From JBFLVQ01 sp040758525 (GTDB lineage: Bacteria > Acidobacteriota > Blastocatellia > Chloracidobacteriales > JADJPF01), in the NCBI GenBank assembly GCA_040758525.1, contig JBFLVQ010000120.1, forward strand, positions 1 to 17,337: a DNA stretch of 17,337 nucleotides. The letters run 5' to 3'. The notes below the pieces were generated by a model. The model was not told the DNA's origin, did not search any database, and saw nothing but the letters and a program-made list of their open reading frames with translations. The position numbers were made by a program, and so were the translations under genes. Each line of letters starts with the position of its first letter. Within the stretch, counting starts at the first letter, position 1. Below, one piece after another: positions 1-7,200 of the stretch.

Positions 1-336
1 TTTCTCAATGGTCGTTTCCCATATGGATAGTGTGATATCATAGTTGGCAGCATAAGACTGCTAAGCAGCAAAGCAGGGTAACCACCAAAAAGGCTACTTG
101 TTGCGAAAGCGCAGGTCGCAAAATCAACAGCCTAAGTCTGTAGCGGATATGGCTGGGAGATTATTTAGTGGATGCCTGGCTTTGGAATCTTCTTATTCCC
201 CCTCAAGCTCCTTAGCCCTCCACTTAAATCAGTGTCTATTCTGCTTACTGGCAGAACACTGTCGGTATGCCTAGCTAAGTTGTATGACCATTAACAGATT
301 TCGATTCCCCTATTTGAAAGGTTGGGAGGATTTAAT
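1..336 (+). other. Gene-free leader upstream of the TonB-dependent receptor
   Basis: No convincing coding region is visible on either strand. The first half contains RNA-like structure described separately at 91-160. The second half contains a stem-loop at 230-261 (CAGTG/CACTG outside, TTCTGC/GCAGAA inside, loop TTACTG). The AGTG at 231-234 could instead pair with CACT at 221-224, so two mutually exclusive hairpins are possible. Neither is followed by a T-tract, so this is not a classical terminator. A strong Shine-Dalgarno (GGGAGGA, 324-330) ends the region. I could not place a convincing promoter. Confidence 0.6.
91..160 (+). promoter_or_regulatory. Candidate structured RNA, c-di-GMP-I (GEMM)-like
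   Basis: Seen in order: a hairpin (ACTTG 96-100 / CAGGT 112-116) capped by a GAAA tetraloop inside TGC-GAAA-GCG; then CGCAAA (117-122); then a second hairpin with CAGCC (128-132) and GGCTG (151-155) arms carrying GCCTAAG on the 5' side and GGATATGG on the 3' side. This order of GNRA-capped hairpin, CGCAAA, CCTAA and a closing stem resembles the c-di-GMP-I riboswitch consensus. Against it, I cannot find the usual P1 stem pairing GGCAAAC with GTTGCC; GCTAC (93-97) pairs instead with GTAGC (140-144), which lies inside the second hairpin. It is a structured-leader candidate only. Confidence 0.33.
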
Positions 337-3300
337 ATGTATCAAGCTGCACGTCTAGCTCTATCTTCTCTTACCGTGATACTGGCTATTTTTGCTATTG
401 GCACACATCTATCGGTGTGGGCGCAGGGCTCTTCAACTACGGCAAGTATTACCGGCGCGGTAATTGATGAACAAGGAGCGGCAATTGCCGGAGCAGTAGT
501 ACAAGCAAAAAACCTTAAGACCAATCTGGTTCAAGAGGTTGTCACAGATACAGAAGGCAATTACTTGTTGCAGACACTACCACCCGGCGATTATGAACTA
601 GTTGTAACAAACGAAGGCTTTGCCAATAAATCATCATATATAAGTCTGCTATTAGGAACTAACGCGCGTGCCGATATAATCCTCAAGGTAGGGATTACTA
701 AGGATGTTGTTGATGTCATACTGAAGAGTTTAGCCGATGAAGGCAAGACGGAAAGCAGCACTAATATTGATACTAATCAGATAGAATCATTACCTGTATT
801 TAAGCGCAATTTTCTTTCATTATCACTAACCGCAGCGCGAGTAGTGGCGGATAGAACACCAGAGCAAGGTGCCGGAGCTACGTCGGGACTCTCTTTTAAT
901 GGTCAGCCGGCACGATTCAATAACTTTACCATAGATGGTCTTGATAATAATGATTCGTTTTCTGGTTCTGTACGCTCATTATTTAGTCAGGAAGCGGTAC
1001 AAGAATTTCAGATTGTTTCTAATAGCTACTCAACAGAGTTTGGTAGATCTCTTGGTGGTATTGTCAATATTGTAACCAAGGGTGGCAGTAACAAGGTTAA
1101 TGGCAATCTCTTTCTCTTAGCCCAGAACGATAAGATTATCGCGCGCGATGCTTTTGCGACTTTCAAACCGGAGTTTAGACAATATCAGCTTGGCGCGCTA
1201 CTAAGTGGTCCTATTAAGCAGAACCGAATCTTTTTCTTAACTTCAATCGAGCGTCTTTCGACAAAACAGAATAACATTGTTGTTATTAGCGATCAGGCAG
1301 TACGTTCAGCAACCAGTCAAGGGTTTATTTTACGCAATGGACCAGTACCCTTCTCGGTCGGGACAACATCTATTTTAGGGCGTATTGATGCACAAGTTAA
1401 TAGAAATGATACGCTCTATCTACGCTACAACTTTGGCGGCACATACAATGGTGCACTGGAGCCATTTGGTGCTCTGATTGGAGAGACTAATGGAGGAATA
1501 CAGCGATTAAAGGACAATTCGATAGCAGTAAATAATATATACATTAGCTCACAACTAAACCTTACTAATGAGACACGCTTTCTCTATGGTAGGCGTAATC
1601 AGAGGGTATTGCCACTTGATAATGGCCCACAGGTACGGATTGTTTCTCAGCAAGAGTCAATAACCTTTGGGCGTAGCACGATTTTGCCGCAACTGCGAGA
1701 TGAGAGAATCTATCAAATTGTTAATAATGTATCGCTAACTAGCGGCCACCATCAGATTAAATTTGGCGTAGATTATCAACATATATCAATACCTGATGGC
1801 AAAACCAGCATTCCCATTCTCGCAGGCGGATTTGCTATCTTTCTTCCTATAGACTTTTCTGCCGCTAAAGGTGCTCCTCCAGGATTGCCTGTGTTGTCGG
1901 GTCCACAAGCGTTTGATCCATCACTACGCACCCCAGAACAACAGAATTTTCTTAGGATATTGTCAACATTTTTGCCCAGCCAATTCCCTAGCTTTCCCTC
2001 TGGTATGGATCTGACCACACTATCGCTGCCAAGCATCTACTTACAGGGCTTTGGAAATCCAAATATTGGTGGCAGTACAGACTTCTTCTCTCTCTTTATT
2101 CAGAATGATTTTAAGCCAAAACAGAATCTCTTGATTAAAACTGGCTTGCGTTACGATATTAATCGCGCCACCTTTATGCCTAAAAATAGCGGTAATTTTA
2201 GCCCCAGAGTTGCGTTCTCATATCGCCCTCAATGGCTGCCGGCGCTCAATCTACGTGCAACTTATGGGTTGTTCTTTGGGGTTCCTGTAGCAGGAGCATT
2301 TTTACCATTCAAACTAGTATCGACAAACCAATTAACGTTAGCATTGACTCCATTACCATTCTCGATACTGCCATATTCACTACCCGGCCATCATTTTCCT
2401 GAAAGTGATCAGCTACCTTCAAATATAACGATAGTTCCACAATTGAGCCAAATCTCTAAGCCTGACGAGAATCTTCGCAATAGTTATTCACAACAGGTAA
2501 GTTTAGGGTTTGAATATGCATTCGGAGCAAGCACCTCGGTCTCTGTAAGCTACAGCTTTGTGCGAGGTATTAAAATCTTTTCCATACGTGATATCAATCC
2601 AATTGTTAGACCAATCCCAGGAGATCCGCTAAATAGCGCAATAATTGGACGAGTGGATCCATCAACCGGATCTGTTTTTAATGCTGAGTCAAGTTTTGAC
2701 AGTTACTACCATGCCTTTACCATCTCAGCCAATCGACGCTTCACCAATCGCTTCGGATTTCTAGCCAGTTACACACTTTCTAAGGCAATAGATAATTTTG
2801 TTGATCTACGTTCGGATCTTCAAGAGGTAGTTGATTCACTTCAGCCTAGGAATGAGCGCGGCCTCTCTATCCAAGATGTGCGCAATCGCTTTGTGCTTTC
2901 TGGAACTTGGGAGCTCAGCTATAGCAAGAATCCCTTGCTACGTGATTTCCAGATCTCGGCAATCTTAAATTTAAATTCTGGCAGACCCTATAACCTACTT
3001 GCCGGCGCAGACCTCAATATGAATGGTGATAATCCTCCAGGGGATCGCCCATTAGGTCTTGGACGCAATGTTGGTATTTCACCAGGATTTACCAATCTAG
3101 ATCTACGCTTGACACGTTCTCTCGCGATAAAGGACCATTACCGTCTTCAGATCTTCATAGAGGCTTTTAACTTTCTCAACCACGTCAATATCAGTGATTA
3201 CAATCGTGTCTTTGAGCCTGACTCGCAAGGATTTTTCAACTTGCCAGCCAAACAAGGAGGCCGTTTTATTGTGCCGCCAGATCGCTTTCGTAAAGCATTT

Positions 3301-3342
3301 TCGCCACGACAGTTCCAGTTTGGTCTCAGGCTCAATTTTTGA
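337..3342 (+). CDS. TonB-dependent receptor with carboxypeptidase-regulatory-like domain
   Basis: Predicted outer-membrane beta-barrel protein of 1001 residues. Residues 1 to about 29 form a signal peptide (hydrophobic core, end VWAQ). Residues ~35-115 form a carboxypeptidase-regulatory-like fold with the usual GAVxDxxGAxIxGAxV and TDxEGNYxxxxLPPGDYEL patterns. A plug-like domain follows (~120-250: FNGQPARFNNFTIDGLDNN, GGIVNIVTKGGSN), then a long barrel ending in phenylalanine, as barrel substrates usually do. The ATG at 337 is chosen because GGGAGGA at 324-330 sits six bases ahead; an in-frame TTG at 322 lies before that site. This family, also called Oar-like, is greatly expanded in Acidobacteriota. 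Its substrate cannot be read from sequence; no SusD partner is present. It may be controlled by the structured leader in front of it. Confidence 0.93.
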   Translation: MYQAARLALSSLTVILAIFAIGTHLSVWAQGSSTTASITGAVIDEQGAAIAGAVVQAKNLKTNLVQEVVTDTEGNYLLQTLPPGDYELVVTNEGFANKSSYISLLLGTNARADIILKVGITKDVVDVILKSLADEGKTESSTNIDTNQIESLPVFKRNFLSLSLTAARVVADRTPEQGAGATSGLSFNGQPARFNNFTIDGLDNNDSFSGSVRSLFSQEAVQEFQIVSNSYSTEFGRSLGGIVNIVTKGGSNKVNGNLFLLAQNDKIIARDAFATFKPEFRQYQLGALLSGPIKQNRIFFLTSIERLSTKQNNIVVISDQAVRSATSQGFILRNGPVPFSVGTTSILGRIDAQVNRNDTLYLRYNFGGTYNGALEPFGALIGETNGGIQRLKDNSIAVNNIYISSQLNLTNETRFLYGRRNQRVLPLDNGPQVRIVSQQESITFGRSTILPQLRDERIYQIVNNVSLTSGHHQIKFGVDYQHISIPDGKTSIPILAGGFAIFLPIDFSAAKGAPPGLPVLSGPQAFDPSLRTPEQQNFLRILSTFLPSQFPSFPSGMDLTTLSLPSIYLQGFGNPNIGGSTDFFSLFIQNDFKPKQNLLIKTGLRYDINRATFMPKNSGNFSPRVAFSYRPQWLPALNLRATYGLFFGVPVAGAFLPFKLVSTNQLTLALTPLPFSILPYSLPGHHFPESDQLPSNITIVPQLSQISKPDENLRNSYSQQVSLGFEYAFGASTSVSVSYSFVRGIKIFSIRDINPIVRPIPGDPLNSAIIGRVDPSTGSVFNAESSFDSYYHAFTISANRRFTNRFGFLASYTLSKAIDNFVDLRSDLQEVVDSLQPRNERGLSIQDVRNRFVLSGTWELSYSKNPLLRDFQISAILNLNSGRPYNLLAGADLNMNGDNPPGDRPLGLGRNVGISPGFTNLDLRLTRSLAIKDHYRLQIFIEAFNFLNHVNISDYNRVFEPDSQGFFNLPAKQGGRFIVPPDRFRKAFSPRQFQFGLRLNF

Positions 3343-3439
3343 TCTCTACTTAATAATAGGATAAGTAGGAGGCACAGGGATTATCATTTATAACCGTGGC
3401 AATAGCCATTACCATTCAAAAGGAAATAAGCATTATCTT

Positions 3440-4021
3440 ATGGCAACAATTAAGAATAGAATAGTTGTTTGGACAGTTCTGCTGTTTGGACTATTACCTA
3501 TCTCCTCCCGTCAGACTATGGGTCAAGAGGCTGATCTGCCCCGCCCTCTGGAGATTAAGGAGATACGACTCTCATTTGTTAGTAAGACCCCTACATCTGC
3601 AGAAGAGTCGATTATGCCGCATACCTCCAGACCAGGCAGTTTAACAATGCCAGACTCAAACAAGGATGACGACAAACAGCTCTTCCTTGGTTTCAAACTA
3701 AAAAATATCTCTGCCAAACAGTCTGCAGTAATATATTGGGAGTTGCGTTTTACCGATATAGAACAACAGCTCGTTAGCAAACAGTTTAAATCAAAGAAAA
3801 AGATCAAGCCTGGTCAGGAAGAGACCATAGAAGAGGCGGTCAATTGTGATATGAGCAGAGTTCCTGATTCAATAAGAATCGGTTTTCGCGTCATTAAAAT
3901 TGTATATTCAGATGATTCTGTATGGGATTATTGTATAAAAGATTCTGATGCTTGCTTTGTTTATAATAACTATAGACTCAAAGATCTAAGAGCACAGCCT
4001 CTTAGGATGCTGCCGAATTAG
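3440..4021 (+). CDS. Exported protein of unknown function
   Basis: A 193-residue protein that I do not recognise. Residues ~1-28 look like a signal peptide (NRIVVWTVLLFGLLP core), so it is probably periplasmic or surface-exposed. The mature part has a short disordered stretch (~50-75), then a beta-rich segment (~80-155: LFLGFKLKNISAKQSAVIYW and onwards, then KPGQEETIEE and SIRIGFRVIKIVYSD) of the kind seen in small immunoglobulin-like or FxLYD-like folds. Two nearby cysteines near the C-terminus (DYC and DAC) could form a disulfide. It follows the TonB receptor on the same strand after 97 bases and could be co-transcribed. AAAAGGAAA lies about 14 bases before the ATG, which is rather far, so initiation may be modest. 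Confidence 0.8.
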   Translation: MATIKNRIVVWTVLLFGLLPISSRQTMGQEADLPRPLEIKEIRLSFVSKTPTSAEESIMPHTSRPGSLTMPDSNKDDDKQLFLGFKLKNISAKQSAVIYWELRFTDIEQQLVSKQFKSKKKIKPGQEETIEEAVNCDMSRVPDSIRIGFRVIKIVYSDDSVWDYCIKDSDACFVYNNYRLKDLRAQPLRMLPN

Positions 4022-4046
4022 AACCAGACTTTACGCTAATTTTTTT
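4016..4046 (+). terminator. Weak candidate intrinsic terminator
   Basis: AATTAG (4016-4021, overlapping the stop codon) can pair with CTAATT (4036-4041), followed by a run of T to 4046. The stem is short and AT-rich, so its strength is doubtful. Its position directly after the exported-protein gene fits a terminator. Confidence 0.3.
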
Positions 4047-4146
4047 AATGATGCGTGTGACGGTGGAAGAGTTTAAACTGCCACTGCCTATGCGTTGGCT
4101 TAATGTTGCTGGCAATTGACTGAATAAAGAGCAACTGAGAAGGTGC

Positions 4147-4253
4147 TATAACCTCCTACACTAGCTAATTAGGGAGATTTGGTTTAGTATTAAATTAGTC
4201 TCTCTTTTCAAATTGTAAAGTTACTAGCGATCTGTCAGAACAAGGAGGTTATA
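4147..4253 (+). promoter_or_regulatory. Leader with an 11-base complement to the downstream ribosome binding site
   Basis: TATAACCTCCT at 4147-4157 is the exact reverse complement of AGGAGGTTATA at 4243-4253, which is the Shine-Dalgarno sequence plus the spacer right up to the ATG at 4254. If transcription starts upstream of 4147, these two segments would form an 11-bp stem closing an 85-base loop and hiding the ribosome binding site. Alternative short pairings exist inside the loop (CTAATT 4165-4170 with AATTAG 4194-4199). The downstream gene encodes a probable metal-binding protein, so a metal-, temperature- or protein-responsive translational switch is conceivable. The caveat is that TATAAC at 4147-4152 could itself be a -10 element, in which case the complement would not be transcribed. 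Confidence 0.4.
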
Positions 4254-4598
4254 ATGAGCCACAATACACATCAGGGACATGAGCATGTGCACGGTCCTAA
4301 CTGTGGTCATATTACGGTTAAGCATAACGATCATATTGATTACCTACATGATGGCCATCTACATCAACCTCACGAAGACCACATAGACGAACATACGCTA
4401 GAAGTTAATACCAAAAACCCTGCCGACTGCACGATCAACCACTATTGCGGCGGCCATGACGGCGCTCATAAACATGGTCCTAGCTGTGGACATAAATCGA
4501 TACCACACAGTGATCATGTTGATCATATTGTCCAAGGCCACCTACACCATTTGCACGGGGATCACTGTGATGATCATGGTCCAGTTGAGATAGTCTAA
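4254..4598 (+). CDS. Small His/Cys-rich metal-binding protein, internally duplicated
   Basis: A 114-residue soluble protein without signal peptide or membrane segment, so probably cytoplasmic. It contains 28 histidines and 5 cysteines (C17, C59, C65, C78, C105). Two 37-residue repeats, residues 11-47 and 72-108, share about 20 identical positions and follow the plan HxHGPxCGH-x4-HxDHxD-x4-GHLHxxHxDHxDxH. They are joined by a linker with its own cysteines (DCTINHYCGGH). This composition indicates binding of divalent metals such as zinc, cobalt, nickel or copper; which one cannot be told. The start is certain: AAGGAGG sits five bases before the ATG. The HxHGPxCxH motif recurs in the N-terminus of the P1B ATPase encoded downstream, so storage, buffering or delivery of metal to that pump is the simplest idea. 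Similar repeat proteins occur near metal-efflux genes elsewhere, as far as I recall. Confidence 0.88.
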   Translation: MSHNTHQGHEHVHGPNCGHITVKHNDHIDYLHDGHLHQPHEDHIDEHTLEVNTKNPADCTINHYCGGHDGAHKHGPSCGHKSIPHSDHVDHIVQGHLHHLHGDHCDDHGPVEIV

Positions 4599-4827
4599 AA
4601 AGAACCATGATTTGCCAAAAGCTCCTTGACCGCTAGTATATCTACAGCGGTCAGGGACAGATCTGACGGTACTAGGATAGCTGGTAATGAAAGAGTTTGT
4701 TAAAATTCCCGTTCTTTATAGAAAAAATCTGGTTGCCGAGGCTAACACTTTCTTATAAGGTTTTCTCGTTAATTGGTGATGGATTAGTTTGAAAAATTGA
4801 TAGGAATTTTTCTCTGAATCCAACTTT
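4599..4827 (+). promoter_or_regulatory. Spacer with strong stem-loop and weak promoter candidate
   Basis: An 11-bp stem (CCTTGACCGCT 4624-4634 / AGCGGTCAGGG 4646-4656, one G-T pair, loop of 11) lies 25 bases after the His-rich gene. It has no T-tract on the plus strand, so it may be a processing or RNA-stability element, or an imperfect terminator. Further on, TTGCCG (4733-4738) and TATAAG (4754-4759) are spaced by 15 bases and form a weak sigma70-type promoter candidate for the four-gene block that starts at 4828. The rest of the spacer shows nothing I can name. Confidence 0.3.
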
Positions 4828-6213
4828 ATGGTATTGCACTCCCTTCCCAGGTATTTTATCAGCCGCGCCTATGATAAAAGCGCGCTACCTGCTGCTTATC
4901 AACCTGCCATTCCTATTCATGCAATTGACGCCTTCTATACCAACGACCAGGGTCGCCAACTTGAGTGGATTGTGATGACAGATAGTGTAGGTACTCTACG
5001 GGCTATGCAGATCACTGAGCGCAGTAACTTGCCAGAATCTATCCAGACCGAGTTCGCCTATAATGAACTGGCTGGCAGCAGGAAAGTTCGCTATTTTGAT
5101 GTAAGAGAATTTTATATCTTTGATCTACAGCTACTAGAACAGCCCACCGAGGCGCCAGGCATTAATGATCCGGCCTATCTTTATGGAACGCTCTATGGCC
5201 CTTATTCTAATACTAACAATATTGCTACGTCAGCCATAGAAGGACAATTAACAGTAACCCGCGCCGATATTTTGGAAGGTCTAGTACAAGCAGCAGCCTA
5301 TCCATTCCACTACTCTAACACAGCAGCCGATGGCTCACTCTCGCGCTGTTTCCATCTGCTGCTACCAGGTGGTAATGATATTGAGACCAACAATGGTGAA
5401 AGTATTGTGCTTGCCTACCCAATGCTGCCAGTTGAGTTGATGCTTACTAATGCTGCCAATGAGATTATCATCAATCATCTTCTATACGACTTATTAAGCG
5501 CACTCAAACAGGATCTCTCCCGTGAAGGCGTGGAGCATATGCTTGGCTCGATGATCTTACCAGTGCCAAACCGTTTTCTACTCGAACAACAGCTATGCGC
5601 CGAAGGTTATCAGATCAAAGGTGACACCGCGATCAGAAATACTAGCTCTGCCAAAGGACTATCAGGATTACTGGCAGCGGTCTTTAGTTCGTTGACTAGT
5701 GATAAACTTACTCTCCCTGCACAAGGAAGGGTCGATGAATATATAGAGATTGCCAGAACTACAATTAATACTATCTACGGTTGGCCTACACCACGTGCTC
5801 TAGCACTGAGAGCGCATGTACATACAACTGCTTCAGCAAGCGCTAAACCCATTGTAGAACCGTTGCGCCAACCTATTGAGATTGCCTCACCCAGCCTTAC
5901 ACAACAACCTAGGCAAGAAAGACGCAAATTACAACTCTCCTACTATAACAATAGTGGCCCACCGGCCTGGATGCAGGATTTTATTACATCTCACCAGAAA
6001 CCAGGTGAGCGGCCTCCCCAGCTTACTTCCCCCTTAGCAACAGGCAGGCAGCCATCTTCACAATCAACTAGCACAAAAAAGATTAATTCTGATAGGCAAC
6101 AGACCCCCGAATGGATGCAAGATTTCCAATCGCCCGAGACAGATAATCGACCAGATGATGACAAGCCGTCATCTGGCACTGTTAAGCCAGATTGGTTGAA
6201 GGATTTTGAATAG
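4828..6213 (+). CDS. Unrecognised protein with three C-terminal PxW[M/L]xDF motifs
   Basis: A 461-residue protein with no family I recognise. Residues ~1-330 look folded and soluble, with no signal peptide or membrane helix. The segment ~340-461 is rich in Pro, Ser, Gln and charged residues and is probably disordered. Within it, three near-identical motifs occur: PAWMQDF (379-385), PEWMQDF (427-433) and PDWLKDF (454-460), the last placed one residue from the C-terminus. Such repeated aromatic/acidic motifs in a tail usually act as docking peptides for a partner. The gene is the first of a tight four-gene run with two VWA proteins and a metal ATPase (25 bases to the next gene), so these are the candidate partners. 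No clear Shine-Dalgarno precedes the ATG; AGGAA at about 4802 is too far, so the start is less secure than those of its neighbours. Confidence 0.82.
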   Translation: MVLHSLPRYFISRAYDKSALPAAYQPAIPIHAIDAFYTNDQGRQLEWIVMTDSVGTLRAMQITERSNLPESIQTEFAYNELAGSRKVRYFDVREFYIFDLQLLEQPTEAPGINDPAYLYGTLYGPYSNTNNIATSAIEGQLTVTRADILEGLVQAAAYPFHYSNTAADGSLSRCFHLLLPGGNDIETNNGESIVLAYPMLPVELMLTNAANEIIINHLLYDLLSALKQDLSREGVEHMLGSMILPVPNRFLLEQQLCAEGYQIKGDTAIRNTSSAKGLSGLLAAVFSSLTSDKLTLPAQGRVDEYIEIARTTINTIYGWPTPRALALRAHVHTTASASAKPIVEPLRQPIEIASPSLTQQPRQERRKLQLSYYNNSGPPAWMQDFITSHQKPGERPPQLTSPLATGRQPSSQSTSTKKINSDRQQTPEWMQDFQSPETDNRPDDDKPSSGTVKPDWLKDFE

Positions 6214-6238
6214 ACTTCTGAAAGGTAGGTAATAAACG

Positions 6239-7177
6239 ATGGGACATGAGCATGAAAGACCTGTTGAACCATTTTCTGATCTTCATATAGAGCATGGACG
6301 AGTTCGTGCCACGCTATTACACGATCCCACTGTTGAAGGATTGGATATGGCAATTTATATGGACGGTTCCGCAAGTATGTCAGAAGAATACCAGTACCAG
6401 AAAAAGTACAAAGGTCTCTTCTCTTGGCTCTTTGGTGGAGAACCAGAAATATTGCCAAACCAGGTAGAACCACAGGTACAATGGATGCTTGAGTATCTTG
6501 CTACCAAAGACCGTAATGGCATACTACGTGTCGCTTACTGGGCCTGTGGCTCAGGTAAAGAGATCGAGTATGTTGGCGATCTAAAAGGTGTCGATGTAAA
6601 ACAGTACCGCTTCCCTGGACCCAAAGAGTTAGGCAATGGCACTATGCTTGAGCCAGCATTGCGCGACTATGTGAAATATCTGAAAGCACAAGTCTCACAG
6701 GGAGCACGACGAGGATGTGCCGTGTTTGTTACTGATGGTGTCATACATGATGCCGATAAGGTTAAATCTTATTGTAGGTCGTTAGCCAAAGATATTGCCA
6801 CTGGCCGTTTGCCACGTATGAATTTCATTTTGGTTGGAGTTGGTGATCAAGTAGATGAAGAGCAGATGGAGGATATCTGCCATGAAGAGTATCATGGCGT
6901 AGGTCACCTATGGTGTCATCGTATTGCTGAAGAGATCAATCAGGTTGCGGAATTGGTAGCCGTGCTGGTTGACGAGACAATGACAGTAGCAGCAGGTGGC
7001 ACAATCTATGACGACAAGGATAATATCCTGAAGATCTATGAGGCACGTCTGCCTGCCATTTTAGAGTTTGATATCCCAGCAGGAGCCCATAGTTTTACTC
7101 TGGAAGTAAATGGCCAACGCTTTACCCAACCTTTGCCAGATGAAGATGAAGATGAAGATGAAGACCATCACGATTAA
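6239..7177 (+). CDS. VWA-domain protein 1 (MIDAS intact, acidic tail)
   Basis: A 312-residue soluble protein. A von Willebrand A domain spans roughly residues 35-245. Its metal-ion-dependent adhesion site looks complete: DGSAS at 42-46 (DxSxS), Thr135 in GNGT, and Asp166 in FVTDG. A conserved Cys/His cluster follows (CH 214-215, H219, H223, CH 226-227), which could bind a second metal. A short beta domain (~250-300) ends in a tail of alternating Asp and Glu closed by HHD. The N-terminus starts MGHEH. AGGTAGGT lies about ten bases before the ATG. Bacterial VWA proteins often assemble metal-dependent complexes (chelatase subunits, TerY/TerF-like proteins), but no MoxR-type AAA ATPase or Ter gene is visible here. 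It is paralogous to the next gene, roughly two-thirds identical by eye, and carries an extra 14-17 residue segment (KKYKGLFSWLFGGEPEI) after the DxSxS motif. Confidence 0.9.
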   Translation: MGHEHERPVEPFSDLHIEHGRVRATLLHDPTVEGLDMAIYMDGSASMSEEYQYQKKYKGLFSWLFGGEPEILPNQVEPQVQWMLEYLATKDRNGILRVAYWACGSGKEIEYVGDLKGVDVKQYRFPGPKELGNGTMLEPALRDYVKYLKAQVSQGARRGCAVFVTDGVIHDADKVKSYCRSLAKDIATGRLPRMNFILVGVGDQVDEEQMEDICHEEYHGVGHLWCHRIAEEINQVAELVAVLVDETMTVAAGGTIYDDKDNILKIYEARLPAILEFDIPAGAHSFTLEVNGQRFTQPLPDEDEDEDEDHHD

Positions 7178-7200
7178 GATATAGAAGGGAGAGCCCCATT

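Noticed and set aside
296..312. TTTCGATTCCCC resembling a tRNA T-arm
   Set aside because: No acceptor, D or anticodon stems can be folded around it, and it overlaps the approach to the receptor's ribosome binding site.
322..336. In-frame TTG start for the TonB receptor at 322
   Set aside because: The Shine-Dalgarno GGGAGGA lies after this codon and six bases before the ATG at 337, which also gives a cleaner signal peptide.
1..336. Cobalamin riboswitch, often found ahead of TonB-dependent receptors
   Set aside because: The B12-box and other conserved cobalamin-riboswitch segments are absent.
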